A stretch of DNA of 64,000 nucleotides, taken from assembly GCF_016056275.1 (NCBI RefSeq), contig NZ_JAECZA010000290.1, forward strand, positions 13,777 to 77,776. The letters run 5' to 3'. The stretch comes from Dendronalium phyllosphericum CENA369 (lineage in GTDB: Bacteria; Cyanobacteriota; Cyanobacteriia; Cyanobacteriales; Nostocaceae). A model generated the notes under the pieces. The model saw only the letters and a list, made by a program, of their open reading frames with translations, did not search any database and was not told the DNA's origin. Below, piece by piece: positions 19,825 to 27,567 of this stretch. Positions within the stretch are counted from its first letter, which is position 1; every line of letters begins with the position of its first letter. A program made the translations under genes and the position numbers.

Positions 19825-20085
19825 CTATTGACCAGTAAATTTTGACTCTGAATATTGAGTGCTAAACTCATTTGCTCTTGCACTAGGTACTAGCGTCCAG
19901 CCTGCTTTGAGAAGTTTCTGATAAGTTGCCCAACCTTTAGAACCGCCCGGTATTTGATAATCTGGTACTGCATATTGTGGAAAAGCTGTGTAGGGCCGCC
20001 AAGGCTGATTAGGCGCGGCTTGCAAATGCAGAATTTTCTCTTCATCGTTGCCAAACTTAGATAACCAGCACATGTGTCGATGCAT
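19825..20085 (-). CDS. Small conserved cyanobacterial hypothetical protein
   Basis: 86 residues, beginning MHRHMCWLSKFGNDEEKILH. ATG 20083-20085 is preceded by the strong ribosome site AAGGAG, so it is a real gene; an upstream in-frame ATG is ignored. It has no membrane segment and is rich in aromatic residues (PYTAFPQYAVPDYQIP). I do not recognise a domain. It is convergent with ggt and alone in its transcript. Confidence 0.65.
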   Translation of the reverse strand: MHRHMCWLSKFGNDEEKILHLQAAPNQPWRPYTAFPQYAVPDYQIPGGSKGWATYQKLLKAGWTLVPSARANEFSTQYSESKFTGQ

Positions 20086-20296
20086 GGCAAACTCCTTTAC
20101 TTTTAGCTTATTGTGCATAATGGCAGACTTTTGTCAATACCTGCCTCGCCCTTGTGGGGTAATTTTTTAATTTTCCCAGTATGTGTCTGCTTATCTACAA
20201 ACCCAAATAGTACTATTACCTAAATAGCTGTAGTTCATCTGGACGGCTTTCCGTAAACTACAGAGATAAAAAGGCAAATAACTCATTGTCGTTTTC

Positions 20297-20319
20297 CTTA
20301 CCGTAAGGGTAAGTTTTTT
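20297..20319 (+). terminator. Short hairpin with T6 tract
   Basis: CTTACC (20297-20302) pairs with GGTAAG (20308-20313) across a 5-nt loop, followed by TTTTTT. The nearest plus-strand protein gene (ggt) ends over 500 bp upstream, so it more likely ends a small transcript than ggt mRNA. Confidence 0.5.
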
Positions 20320-20469
20320 CTAATCTTATCTGTGGTCTTGGTTGATGTATGTATCGATAGTTACTTTTTTTTACATATGTAGGATTAAGACAGTTTGTTT
20401 AGACGGTTACAATCATCTAGATGTCAGAAATTGCTTACTTAAGGAAGAGATGCAAGTCCTATATTTAGA

Positions 20470-20506
20470 TTTAGCGCCCAAAACTTCGTAAGTTTTGAGC
20501 GCTAAA
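20470..20506. terminator. 17-bp stem hairpin downstream of the DUF1802 gene
   Basis: TTTAGCGCCCAAAACTT and AAGTTTTGAGCGCTAAA pair with one mismatch around a CGT loop. It lies 60 bp after the stop of the leftward DUF1802 gene and may end that transcript; no long U-tract follows on that strand. Confidence 0.5.
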
Positions 20507-20565
20507 TTTCTCCTTTGATATTCAATATCTCTATATTGAGGCTTGTTCTTTGTCTTAATTACGAA

Positions 20566-21171
20566 TTAGGATAGCGGGGATGGAATGTAGAACTTATCGC
20601 CAACAATTTTGCGAATTTCTTCTCCTAACTGGGCGTAGTTTGAGTCTGACAAAACTGGTTCTGAACCATGTAACTTCAGAGGCTGTGCTAAATCAATCCA
20701 TGATTTGCAACCACCGTATTCATGGCGATAAAAAAATTCTTCCACTTGGGGTAGTTTGTAAGTTCTCAAAAGCAGAATATACAAGGGCTGACGTGGTTTC
20801 CATTTGAGGCGATCGCTAATAAAAGACTCATTCCAAATGTGGAAAGGGAGCAAAGCGCTGACAATTGACTCGTCACTAACTGGCATAATATCGGTAATTT
20901 TCGCCCAACCACCGATGCGAACTGTTTCTGGATGCCAACCCGGAGTTACAGGACAAACTTGATTAGCATATTCAGCTTTGAGTAAAAAAGGCTGTTGATG
21001 TTCGTAAGTCGGGTAGAGCAAAACCTGCTCGTGGGCGACTTGGAAACGTCCATGTCTTTCATGAATACCGCCTTTACGCAGCAACATAATTGTTTGACCA
21101 GTTTCCAAGGCATTTACGGCAACTGCCCATTCTTTGAGAGCATGTAAGGTTGTAGTCAATGGCATCAGCAT
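20566..21171 (-). CDS. DUF1802 family protein
   Basis: A 201-residue soluble protein with the DUF1802 pattern: an N-terminal LKEWAVAVNALETGQTIMLL, then RKGGIHERHGRFQVAHEQVLLYPT (positions about 33-56), the EHQ that follows, and a C-terminal PQVEEFFYRHEYGGCKSWI. The family is widespread in cyanobacteria and Firmicutes and has no known reaction. Two ATGs (residues 1 and 3) could start it. It is divergent from the aldo/keto reductase gene 79 bp away. Confidence 0.8.
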   Translation of the reverse strand: MLMPLTTTLHALKEWAVAVNALETGQTIMLLRKGGIHERHGRFQVAHEQVLLYPTYEHQQPFLLKAEYANQVCPVTPGWHPETVRIGGWAKITDIMPVSDESIVSALLPFHIWNESFISDRLKWKPRQPLYILLLRTYKLPQVEEFFYRHEYGGCKSWIDLAQPLKLHGSEPVLSDSNYAQLGEEIRKIVGDKFYIPSPLS

Positions 21172-21250
21172 CTACTGTAATTCAGATTTAATTTCAAGCT
21201 AGACCCGTTAAAGTATGAAACTATCCGGGAATATGAGTTAGGGAAACATT

Positions 21251-22210
21251 ATGGAAAAGCGAACACTAGGTACATCAGACGTGCAAATCACACCTATCCT
21301 TATGGGTACTTGGCAAGCCGGTAAAAAGATGTGGGTGGGAATCGAAGATGCGGACTCGATTAAAACAATCCGAGCTGCATTTGAAGCTGGTATAACTACA
21401 GTTGATACTGCTGAAGTCTACGGAGAAGGACATTCTGAGCGCATTGTAGCCGAAGCTTTATCTGATGTGCGCGATCGCGTGGAGTATGCCACGAAAGTTT
21501 TCGCCAATCATCTCAAGTACGACCAAGTGATTGCAGCTTGCGATCGCTCTTTGAAAAACCTCAAAACGGACTATATCGACCTTTACCAAATTCATTGGCC
21601 CTCCGGGGCTTTTAATAGTGAAATAGTACCTATCGAGGAGACTATGAGCGCTCTGACGCTGCTAAAAGAGCAAGGAAAAATCCGAGCGATTGGTGTTTCC
21701 AACTTTTCCCGCGCCCAATTGGCAGAAGCAGCAAAATACGGACGTATTGATAGCTTACAACCCCCTTATTCTCTATTTTGGCGGCAGGTGGACGCAGATG
21801 CAAAACCTTATTGTATCGAAAACAATATTTCCATCTTGGCTTACTCTTCTTTAGCACAGGGATTGCTAACTGGAAAATTTGTTCCCGGTCAAAAATTCGC
21901 TCCAGAAGATAACCGTGCTAAGAATAAGCTGTTTCAAGGCGAAAACTTTGAACGCGCTCAACAAGCTTTAGACAAACTGCGCCCAATTGCAGAGAGTCAT
22001 AATTGTAGCTTGGCTCAGTTGGCATTGGCATGGTTAATTGCCCAACCCCAAACAAATGCGATCGTTGGTGCGCGCTATCCCGAACAAGCAAAAGATAATG
22101 CCCTAGCGGCTGATGTTAAACTTTCTGCCGATGAACTATCCCAAATCGATGCCATAGGACGCATTGTGACTGACCATCTCGATGACAGTCCAATTATGTG
22201 GAATTGGTAA
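21251..22210 (+). CDS. Aldo/keto reductase
   Basis: A 319-residue (beta/alpha)8 NADPH-dependent oxidoreductase. The catalytic tetrad is visible: Asp and Tyr in TVDTAEVYGEG, Lys in YATKVF, and His in YQIHWPS. The cofactor-binding end has IGVSNFSRAQL and LAWLIAQPQTNAIVGARYPEQ. GGGAAACATTATG precedes the coding region. The substrate is not predictable; the general role is carbonyl reduction. It appears monocistronic, followed by a hairpin at 22249. Confidence 0.9.
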   Translation: MEKRTLGTSDVQITPILMGTWQAGKKMWVGIEDADSIKTIRAAFEAGITTVDTAEVYGEGHSERIVAEALSDVRDRVEYATKVFANHLKYDQVIAACDRSLKNLKTDYIDLYQIHWPSGAFNSEIVPIEETMSALTLLKEQGKIRAIGVSNFSRAQLAEAAKYGRIDSLQPPYSLFWRQVDADAKPYCIENNISILAYSSLAQGLLTGKFVPGQKFAPEDNRAKNKLFQGENFERAQQALDKLRPIAESHNCSLAQLALAWLIAQPQTNAIVGARYPEQAKDNALAADVKLSADELSQIDAIGRIVTDHLDDSPIMWNW

Positions 22211-22248
22211 GCTACCCAAGTTAATTTAAGGGACTAATTATCCAATAG

Positions 22249-22274
22249 GGTGCGTTATGGCGTTCTAACGCACC
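22249..22274. terminator. GGTGCGTTA hairpin
   Basis: GGTGCGTTA (22249-22257) and TAACGCACC (22266-22274) form a perfect 9-bp stem 38 bp after the aldo/keto reductase stop. No T-tract follows. Similar GTGCGTTA palindromes are dispersed in cyanobacterial genomes, so it may be a repeat as well as a terminator. Confidence 0.5.
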
Positions 22275-22437
22275 GCCTAACTGGCTGCACATCAATTTCT
22301 GCGTCCTTGCGTCATTAGTAGCAGTCTTTTCTTCATGTGAATCATTGAATGGGAAAATAAGAGGAAGCAATGCTCATCTCGAACTTGCTGAACAATTTGC
22401 CAAAACAGATAAACAGCAAATTTCCCCAACTAACTTT

Positions 22438-23037
22438 ATGGCTTCTACCGTTTCTTCTAAAACTCGGAAGTTACCAACCCAAGCAATAGGGGCGAAAATT
22501 TTTCACTCTTGTAATGTCATTAGCTTATTTTTGATGCTTACCAGTGGCTTACAAATTTATAATGCCAATCCAGTTTTTGGTGGACGCGCAGGCTTACACA
22601 TTCCTCCCATATTTACATTAGGAGGTTGGCTAGCAGGGGGTAGACACTGGCATTTTGCAGCAATGTGGCTATTCTCACTAAATCTATTGTGGTATGGAAT
22701 TTATATTTTAATTACTCGACGCTGGCGACATCGGTTTGTAGGTGCTAATGACATGAAAGCATTACAAAAAAGCCAAAATTCTCAGCGTCTAATTTATGCG
22801 TGGCATCGCATTGTTTATACAGCCATTATTCCTATTTTACTATTGGCTTTACTAACAGGTATAGGTATGTATAAACCCGCTCAATTTCCCTGGGTTGTAG
22901 ACATGTTTGGTAGTTGGCAAGCACTACGAGTTGTTCACTTTGCTACTGTCCCAATGGTTATTGTATTTGTAGTAATTCACTCTACTTTAGGGCGGCAAGC
23001 TGGAGGAGATAAATTAATAGAATCAATGTTTTGGTAG
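22438..23037 (+). CDS. Cytochrome b561-like membrane haem protein
   Basis: About 199 residues from ATG 22438; a TTG at 22345 would add a 31-residue soluble extension. Four membrane helices carry conserved histidines for haem: FHSCNVISLFLM, HWHFAAMWLFSLNLL, WHRIVYTAIIPILLLALL, and LRVVHFATVPMVIVFVVIHS. This is the cytochrome b/b6 or thiosulfate-reductase-b fold. A Tat-exported molybdopterin enzyme follows 61 bp downstream, so this protein is its likely quinol-linked electron partner, analogous to MsrQ with MsrP. The pairing is inferred from gene order. Confidence 0.82.
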   Translation: MASTVSSKTRKLPTQAIGAKIFHSCNVISLFLMLTSGLQIYNANPVFGGRAGLHIPPIFTLGGWLAGGRHWHFAAMWLFSLNLLWYGIYILITRRWRHRFVGANDMKALQKSQNSQRLIYAWHRIVYTAIIPILLLALLTGIGMYKPAQFPWVVDMFGSWQALRVVHFATVPMVIVFVVIHSTLGRQAGGDKLIESMFW

Positions 23038-23040
23038 AGG

Positions 23041-23095
23041 TGGAGATTAGGGACTGGGAATTGGGGATTGGGTAATAACCACTGACAACTGACTA
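23041..23095. repeat. STRR spacer between cytochrome b and molybdopterin genes
   Basis: Heptamer-like units (GGGACTG, GGGAATT, GGGGATT, then CCACTGA, CAACTGA) fill the gap up to the next start codon. Confidence 0.65.
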
Positions 23096-23098
23096 AAT

Positions 23099-23818
23099 AT
23101 GAATATCAAGGTGCATCAACATCAATTCAAACGTCGCCACTTTCTGAAAATTGCTGGCTTATCTGGCATAAGTTTTCTTTTAGATGGTTGTGGCACACCA
23201 GTTTTTGAAGATTTAGTAGGAAAACTTTCTGAACCACTCAATCAGAAGTTTGAAAAGTTAATATTTAAACCTCAAAAGCCCGTGCCAGAATTTTCATTGA
23301 GTGAAATTCAGCCAGAAGCATTGATAGTTAATACTTTCAGAGATACTCCTATTATTGACATAGAAAAATATCGTTTAATTGTTGATGGCGAGGTTAACAA
23401 TCCTTTGAGCTTGAGTATGGCAGAAATTCAAGCTTTGCCACAGACTTCTATGATTATACGCCATGTTTGTGTGGAAGGTTGGGCTGCGATCGTGCAATGG
23501 AATGGTATTCGTCTGCAAGAAATTGTTGCCCTTGCTCAACCTAAAGCTAATGTTCGATATGCTTATTTTAAATCGGCAGATGGCTACTATGAAAGCTGGG
23601 ATATAGCTTCAGCTTTACATCCCCAAACTTTACTAGCTTATGAAAAAAATGGTCAACCTTTACCAGTTGATAATGGCGCACCTTTACGTTTAGCTTCGCC
23701 TATTAAGCTTGGCTACAAGCAAAGTAAGTGGGTAACTAAAATTTCTCTGGTGAGTTATTTATCTCCTTTTAAAGGCTATTGGGAGGATCTAGGTTATGAA
23801 TGGTTTGCAGGACTTTAA
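23099..23818 (+). CDS. Tat-exported molybdopterin-dependent oxidoreductase (sulfite oxidase/MsrP fold)
   Basis: A 239-residue protein. The N-terminus has the twin-arginine motif KRRHFLK (Arg12-Arg13) followed by a hydrophobic stretch and a lipobox-like LLDGC, so it is exported folded and may be lipid-anchored. The SUOX domain has the molybdenum-ligand Cys in IRHVCVEGW, LEVDG-like RLIVDGEVNNPLSL, and the C-terminal GYKQSKWVTKISLV. The downstream dimerisation domain of sulfite oxidases is absent, as in MsrP/YedY. With the upstream haem protein it may reduce oxidised substrates in the periplasm; the substrate is not known. Confidence 0.85.
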   Translation: MNIKVHQHQFKRRHFLKIAGLSGISFLLDGCGTPVFEDLVGKLSEPLNQKFEKLIFKPQKPVPEFSLSEIQPEALIVNTFRDTPIIDIEKYRLIVDGEVNNPLSLSMAEIQALPQTSMIIRHVCVEGWAAIVQWNGIRLQEIVALAQPKANVRYAYFKSADGYYESWDIASALHPQTLLAYEKNGQPLPVDNGAPLRLASPIKLGYKQSKWVTKISLVSYLSPFKGYWEDLGYEWFAGL

Positions 23819-23964
23819 AAAGTTACAGATAAAAGTTTATAGAAAAGGCTTTAGTAATTATATAAGTTGCTAGAAATAAAAAGTATATTTTCTATTTATA
23901 ATCAATTAATTATTTATTCTATAGTTTTAGTACACGTTCTAACTCTTTAGTAAATGGTAAAAAT

Positions 23965-25398
23965 ATGAGCTTTTCTGATAAATTACAAAATAATATATTG
24001 CAAAATCAAAGCTTACTTTTTGTAGGATTAGATCCAAATCCAGAAATGATGCCTGCTTGTTATGAATCTGAAGATGTCATCACTGGTTTATGGAATTGGC
24101 TGCAATTCATTATTACTGAAACTGTTGATTTTGTCTGTGCTTATAAGCCAACATTGGGCTTTTATGAAGCGTTGGGCGTTCCAGGGCTGGAACTACTGCA
24201 TCAAACTTTAGCAGCTGTACCTAAACATATTCCGATTATTTTAGACGCTAAACATAGTGACTTAAATACAAGTACAATTTTTGCCCGTACTGTATTTACA
24301 CAATGGCAAGTAGATGCAATTACTCTTAGCCCCTACACAGGACAAGACCATGTAGTACCCTTTTTAGTCTATCCTGATAAAGCAGTGTTTATTTTGTGTT
24401 GTACCTCTAATCCGGGAGCAGAAACTTTACAGCAATATCCTACAAATGAATCTCCTCTGTATTTGCAGGTAGTAAAGGAATCAAAAAACTGGGGAACTCC
24501 AGAACAATTGGGTTTGGAAGTTGGGACTACAAATCCTGAAGTTTTAGCTCTTATTCGAGCTGTTGCTCCTGAAAGATTTATTATGGCACGTAGCATTTGG
24601 GCACAGGACAGTAAGTTTAAACAAATTTTAGAAGCAGGTTTAAATACTAATGGTGATGGTTTGCTGATTCCAGTACCGCAAGATATGTTAAGTAGCACAA
24701 ATTTATCTGATGAAATTCAGTCTTTGCGCTCAGAAATTAATCAAGTGAGAACTGAAATTATTCGTGATGCTTCTACCTGTTCTGTGTGGTTACCTGATAT
24801 TTGTTTTTTAAATCAGCATCCTCAACACGATCTGATTTTGCAACTTTATGATGTTGGTTGCATTATGTTTGGTAGCTTTGTCCAAGCATCAGGAGCCGTA
24901 TTTCCCTACTACATCGACTTACGTAAAATTATTTCTAATCCCCAAGTTTTTAATCAAGTCTTAAGCGCTTATGAGAAAATTTTGAAAAACCTGGATTTTG
25001 ATAGATTAGCAGGTATTCCTTACGGTTCTTTACCAACTGCTACCGGTTTGGCTTTGCGTCTTCAATGTCCAATGATTTTCCCTCGTAAAGAGGTAAAAGC
25101 ACATGGAACTCGCAGGGTAATTGAAGGTAATTTTCATCCAGGCGAAACAGTAGCAGTGGTTGATGATATTCTCATTAGCGGTAAAAGTGTAATGGAAGGA
25201 GCGGAGAAATTAAAATCAGCGGGATTAAATGTTAATGATATTGTGGTGTTGATTGACCACGAACAAGGAGTACAAGAGAAATTAATAAAAAATGGTTATC
25301 GAGGTCATGCAGTTTTCACTATTTCGGAAATTACAAATACTCTTTATCAAGCAGGACGAATTAATGAAGAACAATTTTTAGCGTTTGTAGAAGATTAA
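23965..25398 (+). CDS. pyrFE: Bifunctional OMP decarboxylase / orotate phosphoribosyltransferase
   Basis: A 477-residue fusion covering the last two steps of UMP synthesis in reverse order. The N-terminal half is type-2 OMP decarboxylase: FVGLDPNPEMM near residue 19, the catalytic LDAKHSDLNTS near residue 92, and the phosphate-loop region ending near 270. The C-terminal half (about 290-477) is orotate phosphoribosyltransferase with the PRPP motif VAVVDDILISGKS. The fused order OMPDC-OPRT is opposite to animal UMP synthase and is known from cyanobacteria and kinetoplastids. It is probably monocistronic, with a hairpin at 25445. Confidence 0.92.
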   Translation: MSFSDKLQNNILQNQSLLFVGLDPNPEMMPACYESEDVITGLWNWLQFIITETVDFVCAYKPTLGFYEALGVPGLELLHQTLAAVPKHIPIILDAKHSDLNTSTIFARTVFTQWQVDAITLSPYTGQDHVVPFLVYPDKAVFILCCTSNPGAETLQQYPTNESPLYLQVVKESKNWGTPEQLGLEVGTTNPEVLALIRAVAPERFIMARSIWAQDSKFKQILEAGLNTNGDGLLIPVPQDMLSSTNLSDEIQSLRSEINQVRTEIIRDASTCSVWLPDICFLNQHPQHDLILQLYDVGCIMFGSFVQASGAVFPYYIDLRKIISNPQVFNQVLSAYEKILKNLDFDRLAGIPYGSLPTATGLALRLQCPMIFPRKEVKAHGTRRVIEGNFHPGETVAVVDDILISGKSVMEGAEKLKSAGLNVNDIVVLIDHEQGVQEKLIKNGYRGHAVFTISEITNTLYQAGRINEEQFLAFVED

Positions 25399-25444
25399 AA
25401 GATAATATTTAATTAAGTGCATTTTCCTTTGTTTGGAAAAGTAG

Positions 25445-25467
25445 CCTATACAAAAAAATTGTATAGG
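25445..25467 (+). terminator. Terminator hairpin after pyrFE
   Basis: CCTATACAA and TTGTATAGG form a perfect 9-bp stem with a five-A loop 47 bp past the stop, followed by TAATTTTCTT. It is a moderate rho-independent terminator. Confidence 0.6.
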
Positions 25468-25527
25468 TAATTTTCTTAGCTGCCTTTTTGAGTTCAGCAA
25501 TCCTAAAAATGGTTTTTTGTATTAATT

Positions 25528-26625
25528 ATGAATATTTCACTCAAACAATTACTAAAATGGTTAATTGTAACATTGATCTTCCCGCTAGTTTTTCTGAATG
25601 GTTGGTTAATTTTTCGCTTTTTTCAATATTTTCAACCGTTAGTTACAATTTTTGTCTTAGCAACTTTACTAGCTTTTATTTTAAATTATCCTGTTTCACT
25701 TCTTGAAAAACAAGGAGTTCGACGCAAATATGGAGTAGCATTAGTTTTTGTATTAGCGGTGGTAATTTTAGTAGTTTTGGGAATTACATTATTACCCGTT
25801 GTTTTAGACCAATTTAATGAAGTGGCTAATTTATTGCCTCAATGGATTGATTCTAGTCAAGAACAACTACAAAGGTTTAATAATTTAGTAATTAACCAAA
25901 ATTTAAAAATTAATTTAGGTGGCATATTAACACGAATTACTGATAAATTACCTGAAGAATTAGAATATTTTTCAGATAGAATATTAAGTATTATTATAGA
26001 TACAATTGATAGTATTTCGGAAGCTATAGTTACGGTGGTGTTAACTTTTTACCTGTTGTTAGATGGGCCAAGGCTTTGGGAAAGCATCTTGAAAAAACTG
26101 CCTTTAAGTTTTACTAAACAGGTAAGCTTATCGATTCAGCAAAACTTTCAGAACTATTTGATAGGTCAGGGAACTTTGGCTTTACTGATGGGAGTTTCGC
26201 AAACATTACTGTTTTTAGTTTTTCAAGTCCAGTTTGGGTTGCTTTTTGGTTTTAGTATTGGGGTTTTAAGTTTAATTCCTTTTGGTGATGTTGCAGGTTT
26301 AATTTTAATAACTTTAATAATAGCGTCACATAATTTTTGGTTAGCCGTAAAAGTATTAGCGGTAGCTGTGATTATAGATCAGTTGATTGACCAAGCGATC
26401 GCACCTCGTCTTTTGGGTAGCTTGACAGGACTGAGACCGCTATGGGTAATAGTTGCTTTGCTAGTAGGAACTTATATCAGCGGGTTGTTAGGATTGGTAA
26501 TTGCTGTACCTTTGGCTGGTTTTATTAAGGATGCAATTGCTGGTTTTTCTGAATCGAATTATTCTCCAGATATTATTGAGGGTAAAGAAGTGTCAGAGAT
26601 GTTAACTAATGAGTCAACTTCTTAA
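25528..26625 (+). CDS. AI-2E family transporter (UPF0118 membrane protein)
   Basis: 365 residues with about eight hydrophobic segments in the AI-2E/PerM arrangement: two close N-terminal helices, a variable extracytoplasmic segment (about 90-155), then FYLLLDGPRLWESILKKLP, the helical hairpin near GVLSLIPFGDVAGLILI, and ALLVGTYISGLLGLVIAVP. The family contains a Na+/H+ antiporter and exporters; specificity cannot be read here. It is convergent with the GFA-family gene, 38 bp away. Confidence 0.87.
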   Translation: MNISLKQLLKWLIVTLIFPLVFLNGWLIFRFFQYFQPLVTIFVLATLLAFILNYPVSLLEKQGVRRKYGVALVFVLAVVILVVLGITLLPVVLDQFNEVANLLPQWIDSSQEQLQRFNNLVINQNLKINLGGILTRITDKLPEELEYFSDRILSIIIDTIDSISEAIVTVVLTFYLLLDGPRLWESILKKLPLSFTKQVSLSIQQNFQNYLIGQGTLALLMGVSQTLLFLVFQVQFGLLFGFSIGVLSLIPFGDVAGLILITLIIASHNFWLAVKVLAVAVIIDQLIDQAIAPRLLGSLTGLRPLWVIVALLVGTYISGLLGLVIAVPLAGFIKDAIAGFSESNYSPDIIEGKEVSEMLTNESTS

Positions 26626-26663
26626 TAACGAACCGCCTACGCCAAGAGGAGAAACAGAGAATT

Positions 26664-27059
26664 TTATGAATTATCACGCAGTTTGTGAATATTTGCTTCC
26701 CAATTTGCCCCATCAAAAGACACAATTTCAAAATTTGCGATCGCATCTCCATCCAAACAACGCACGTTCACATCAATACAATCAGGATGGCTGCGAGGAA
26801 TATAAAAAGGATGCATCCCGCAAGTGCGGCAAAATTTATGTTGGGCAACTCCTGTATTAAATCTGTATGTTGTTAAATTCTCTTCACCTTGCAGCAAAGT
26901 AAATTGCGATCGCGGCACAATTAAATGTAAGAAACCCTTTTTTCGACAAATTGAACAGTTGCAATCATCAGCTTTGTGCTTGTCAACTGCGACTCGAAAA
27001 CGTACTGCACCACAATGACATCCGCCTTCGTAAATGACTTCTTTATTAATTTCAGTCAT
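26664..27059 (-). CDS. GFA (CENP-V/glutathione-dependent formaldehyde-activating-like) zinc protein
   Basis: 131 residues with the GFA-fold cysteines: GGCHCGAVRF (structural zinc), CNCSICRKKG (second site) and FCRTCGMHPFY. The family includes S-hydroxymethylglutathione synthase, but most members are uncharacterised, so the reaction is uncertain. It is a single gene on the minus strand. The S-formylglutathione hydrolase near 63 kb belongs to the same formaldehyde pathway but is far away. Confidence 0.85.
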   Translation of the reverse strand: MTEINKEVIYEGGCHCGAVRFRVAVDKHKADDCNCSICRKKGFLHLIVPRSQFTLLQGEENLTTYRFNTGVAQHKFCRTCGMHPFYIPRSHPDCIDVNVRCLDGDAIANFEIVSFDGANWEANIHKLRDNS

Positions 27060-27153
27060 GTTAATTTACTATAAAAAGTGAATATGTAGCGAGACAATTT
27101 TAGTATAAAATTTATTTTTTAGTAAGAATATCAAATATGTGATTTTAATATAA

Positions 27154-27495
27154 TTAACGTTTTTCTAATCTAGTGACGCGTTCTTCTAATTTATTTACTT
27201 GTTGTTTTAATCCAACCACTAAAGTTGCTAGGCGATCAAACATGCTATCTCGTTCTGAAAGTGATGAGTTGCCTCTGGAACCAGATGACCGAGGAGTAAG
27301 TGTTGTTCTAGAAGATGGAGATTGACGATTGCCAAGTTGAGATTCTATCTGGTTTAACCGCGATTCTACACGATTCAAATCCGCCTCTAAATTATTGATG
27401 CGGGATTCTACTTGTTGTGATGAGGCTTTGTTTGACAATAGTCCCATCCAAATAATCAATACTAAAATCCCAGCAAACAATATTTTCCGAAACAT
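27154..27495 (-). CDS. Small exported or membrane-anchored coiled-coil protein
   Basis: 113 residues. ATG 27493-27495 is preceded by AAAGGAG at good distance; an in-frame start further upstream is less likely. The N-terminus MFRKILFAGILVLIIWMGLL is a signal/anchor helix, followed by a coiled coil (VESRINNLEADLNRVESRLN), a Ser/Arg-rich loop, and a second coiled coil at the C-terminus (LKQQVNKLEERVTRLEKR). It probably oligomerises at the membrane surface or in the periplasm. No family is recognised. Confidence 0.75.
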   Translation of the reverse strand: MFRKILFAGILVLIIWMGLLSNKASSQQVESRINNLEADLNRVESRLNQIESQLGNRQSPSSRTTLTPRSSGSRGNSSLSERDSMFDRLATLVVGLKQQVNKLEERVTRLEKR

Positions 27496-27567
27496 TTTCG
27501 TTACTCCTTTAGAGAGATAGGAAGAATTTCCTCTTATTTTCATAATTCCTATCTCTTTATATGTTGC

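Larger units (their letters stand above)
20119..20565. other. Gene-free stretch with several hairpins; possible small RNA
   Basis: No protein gene is visible. From left to right it holds a hairpin CTGTAGTT...AACTACAG (20228-20263) with an inner ACGG-CTTT-CCGT stem, a terminator-like hairpin with T6 (20297-20319), and a 17-bp near-perfect stem (20470-20506). The first two together could be a plus-strand small RNA; no good promoter is obvious. Confidence 0.4.
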
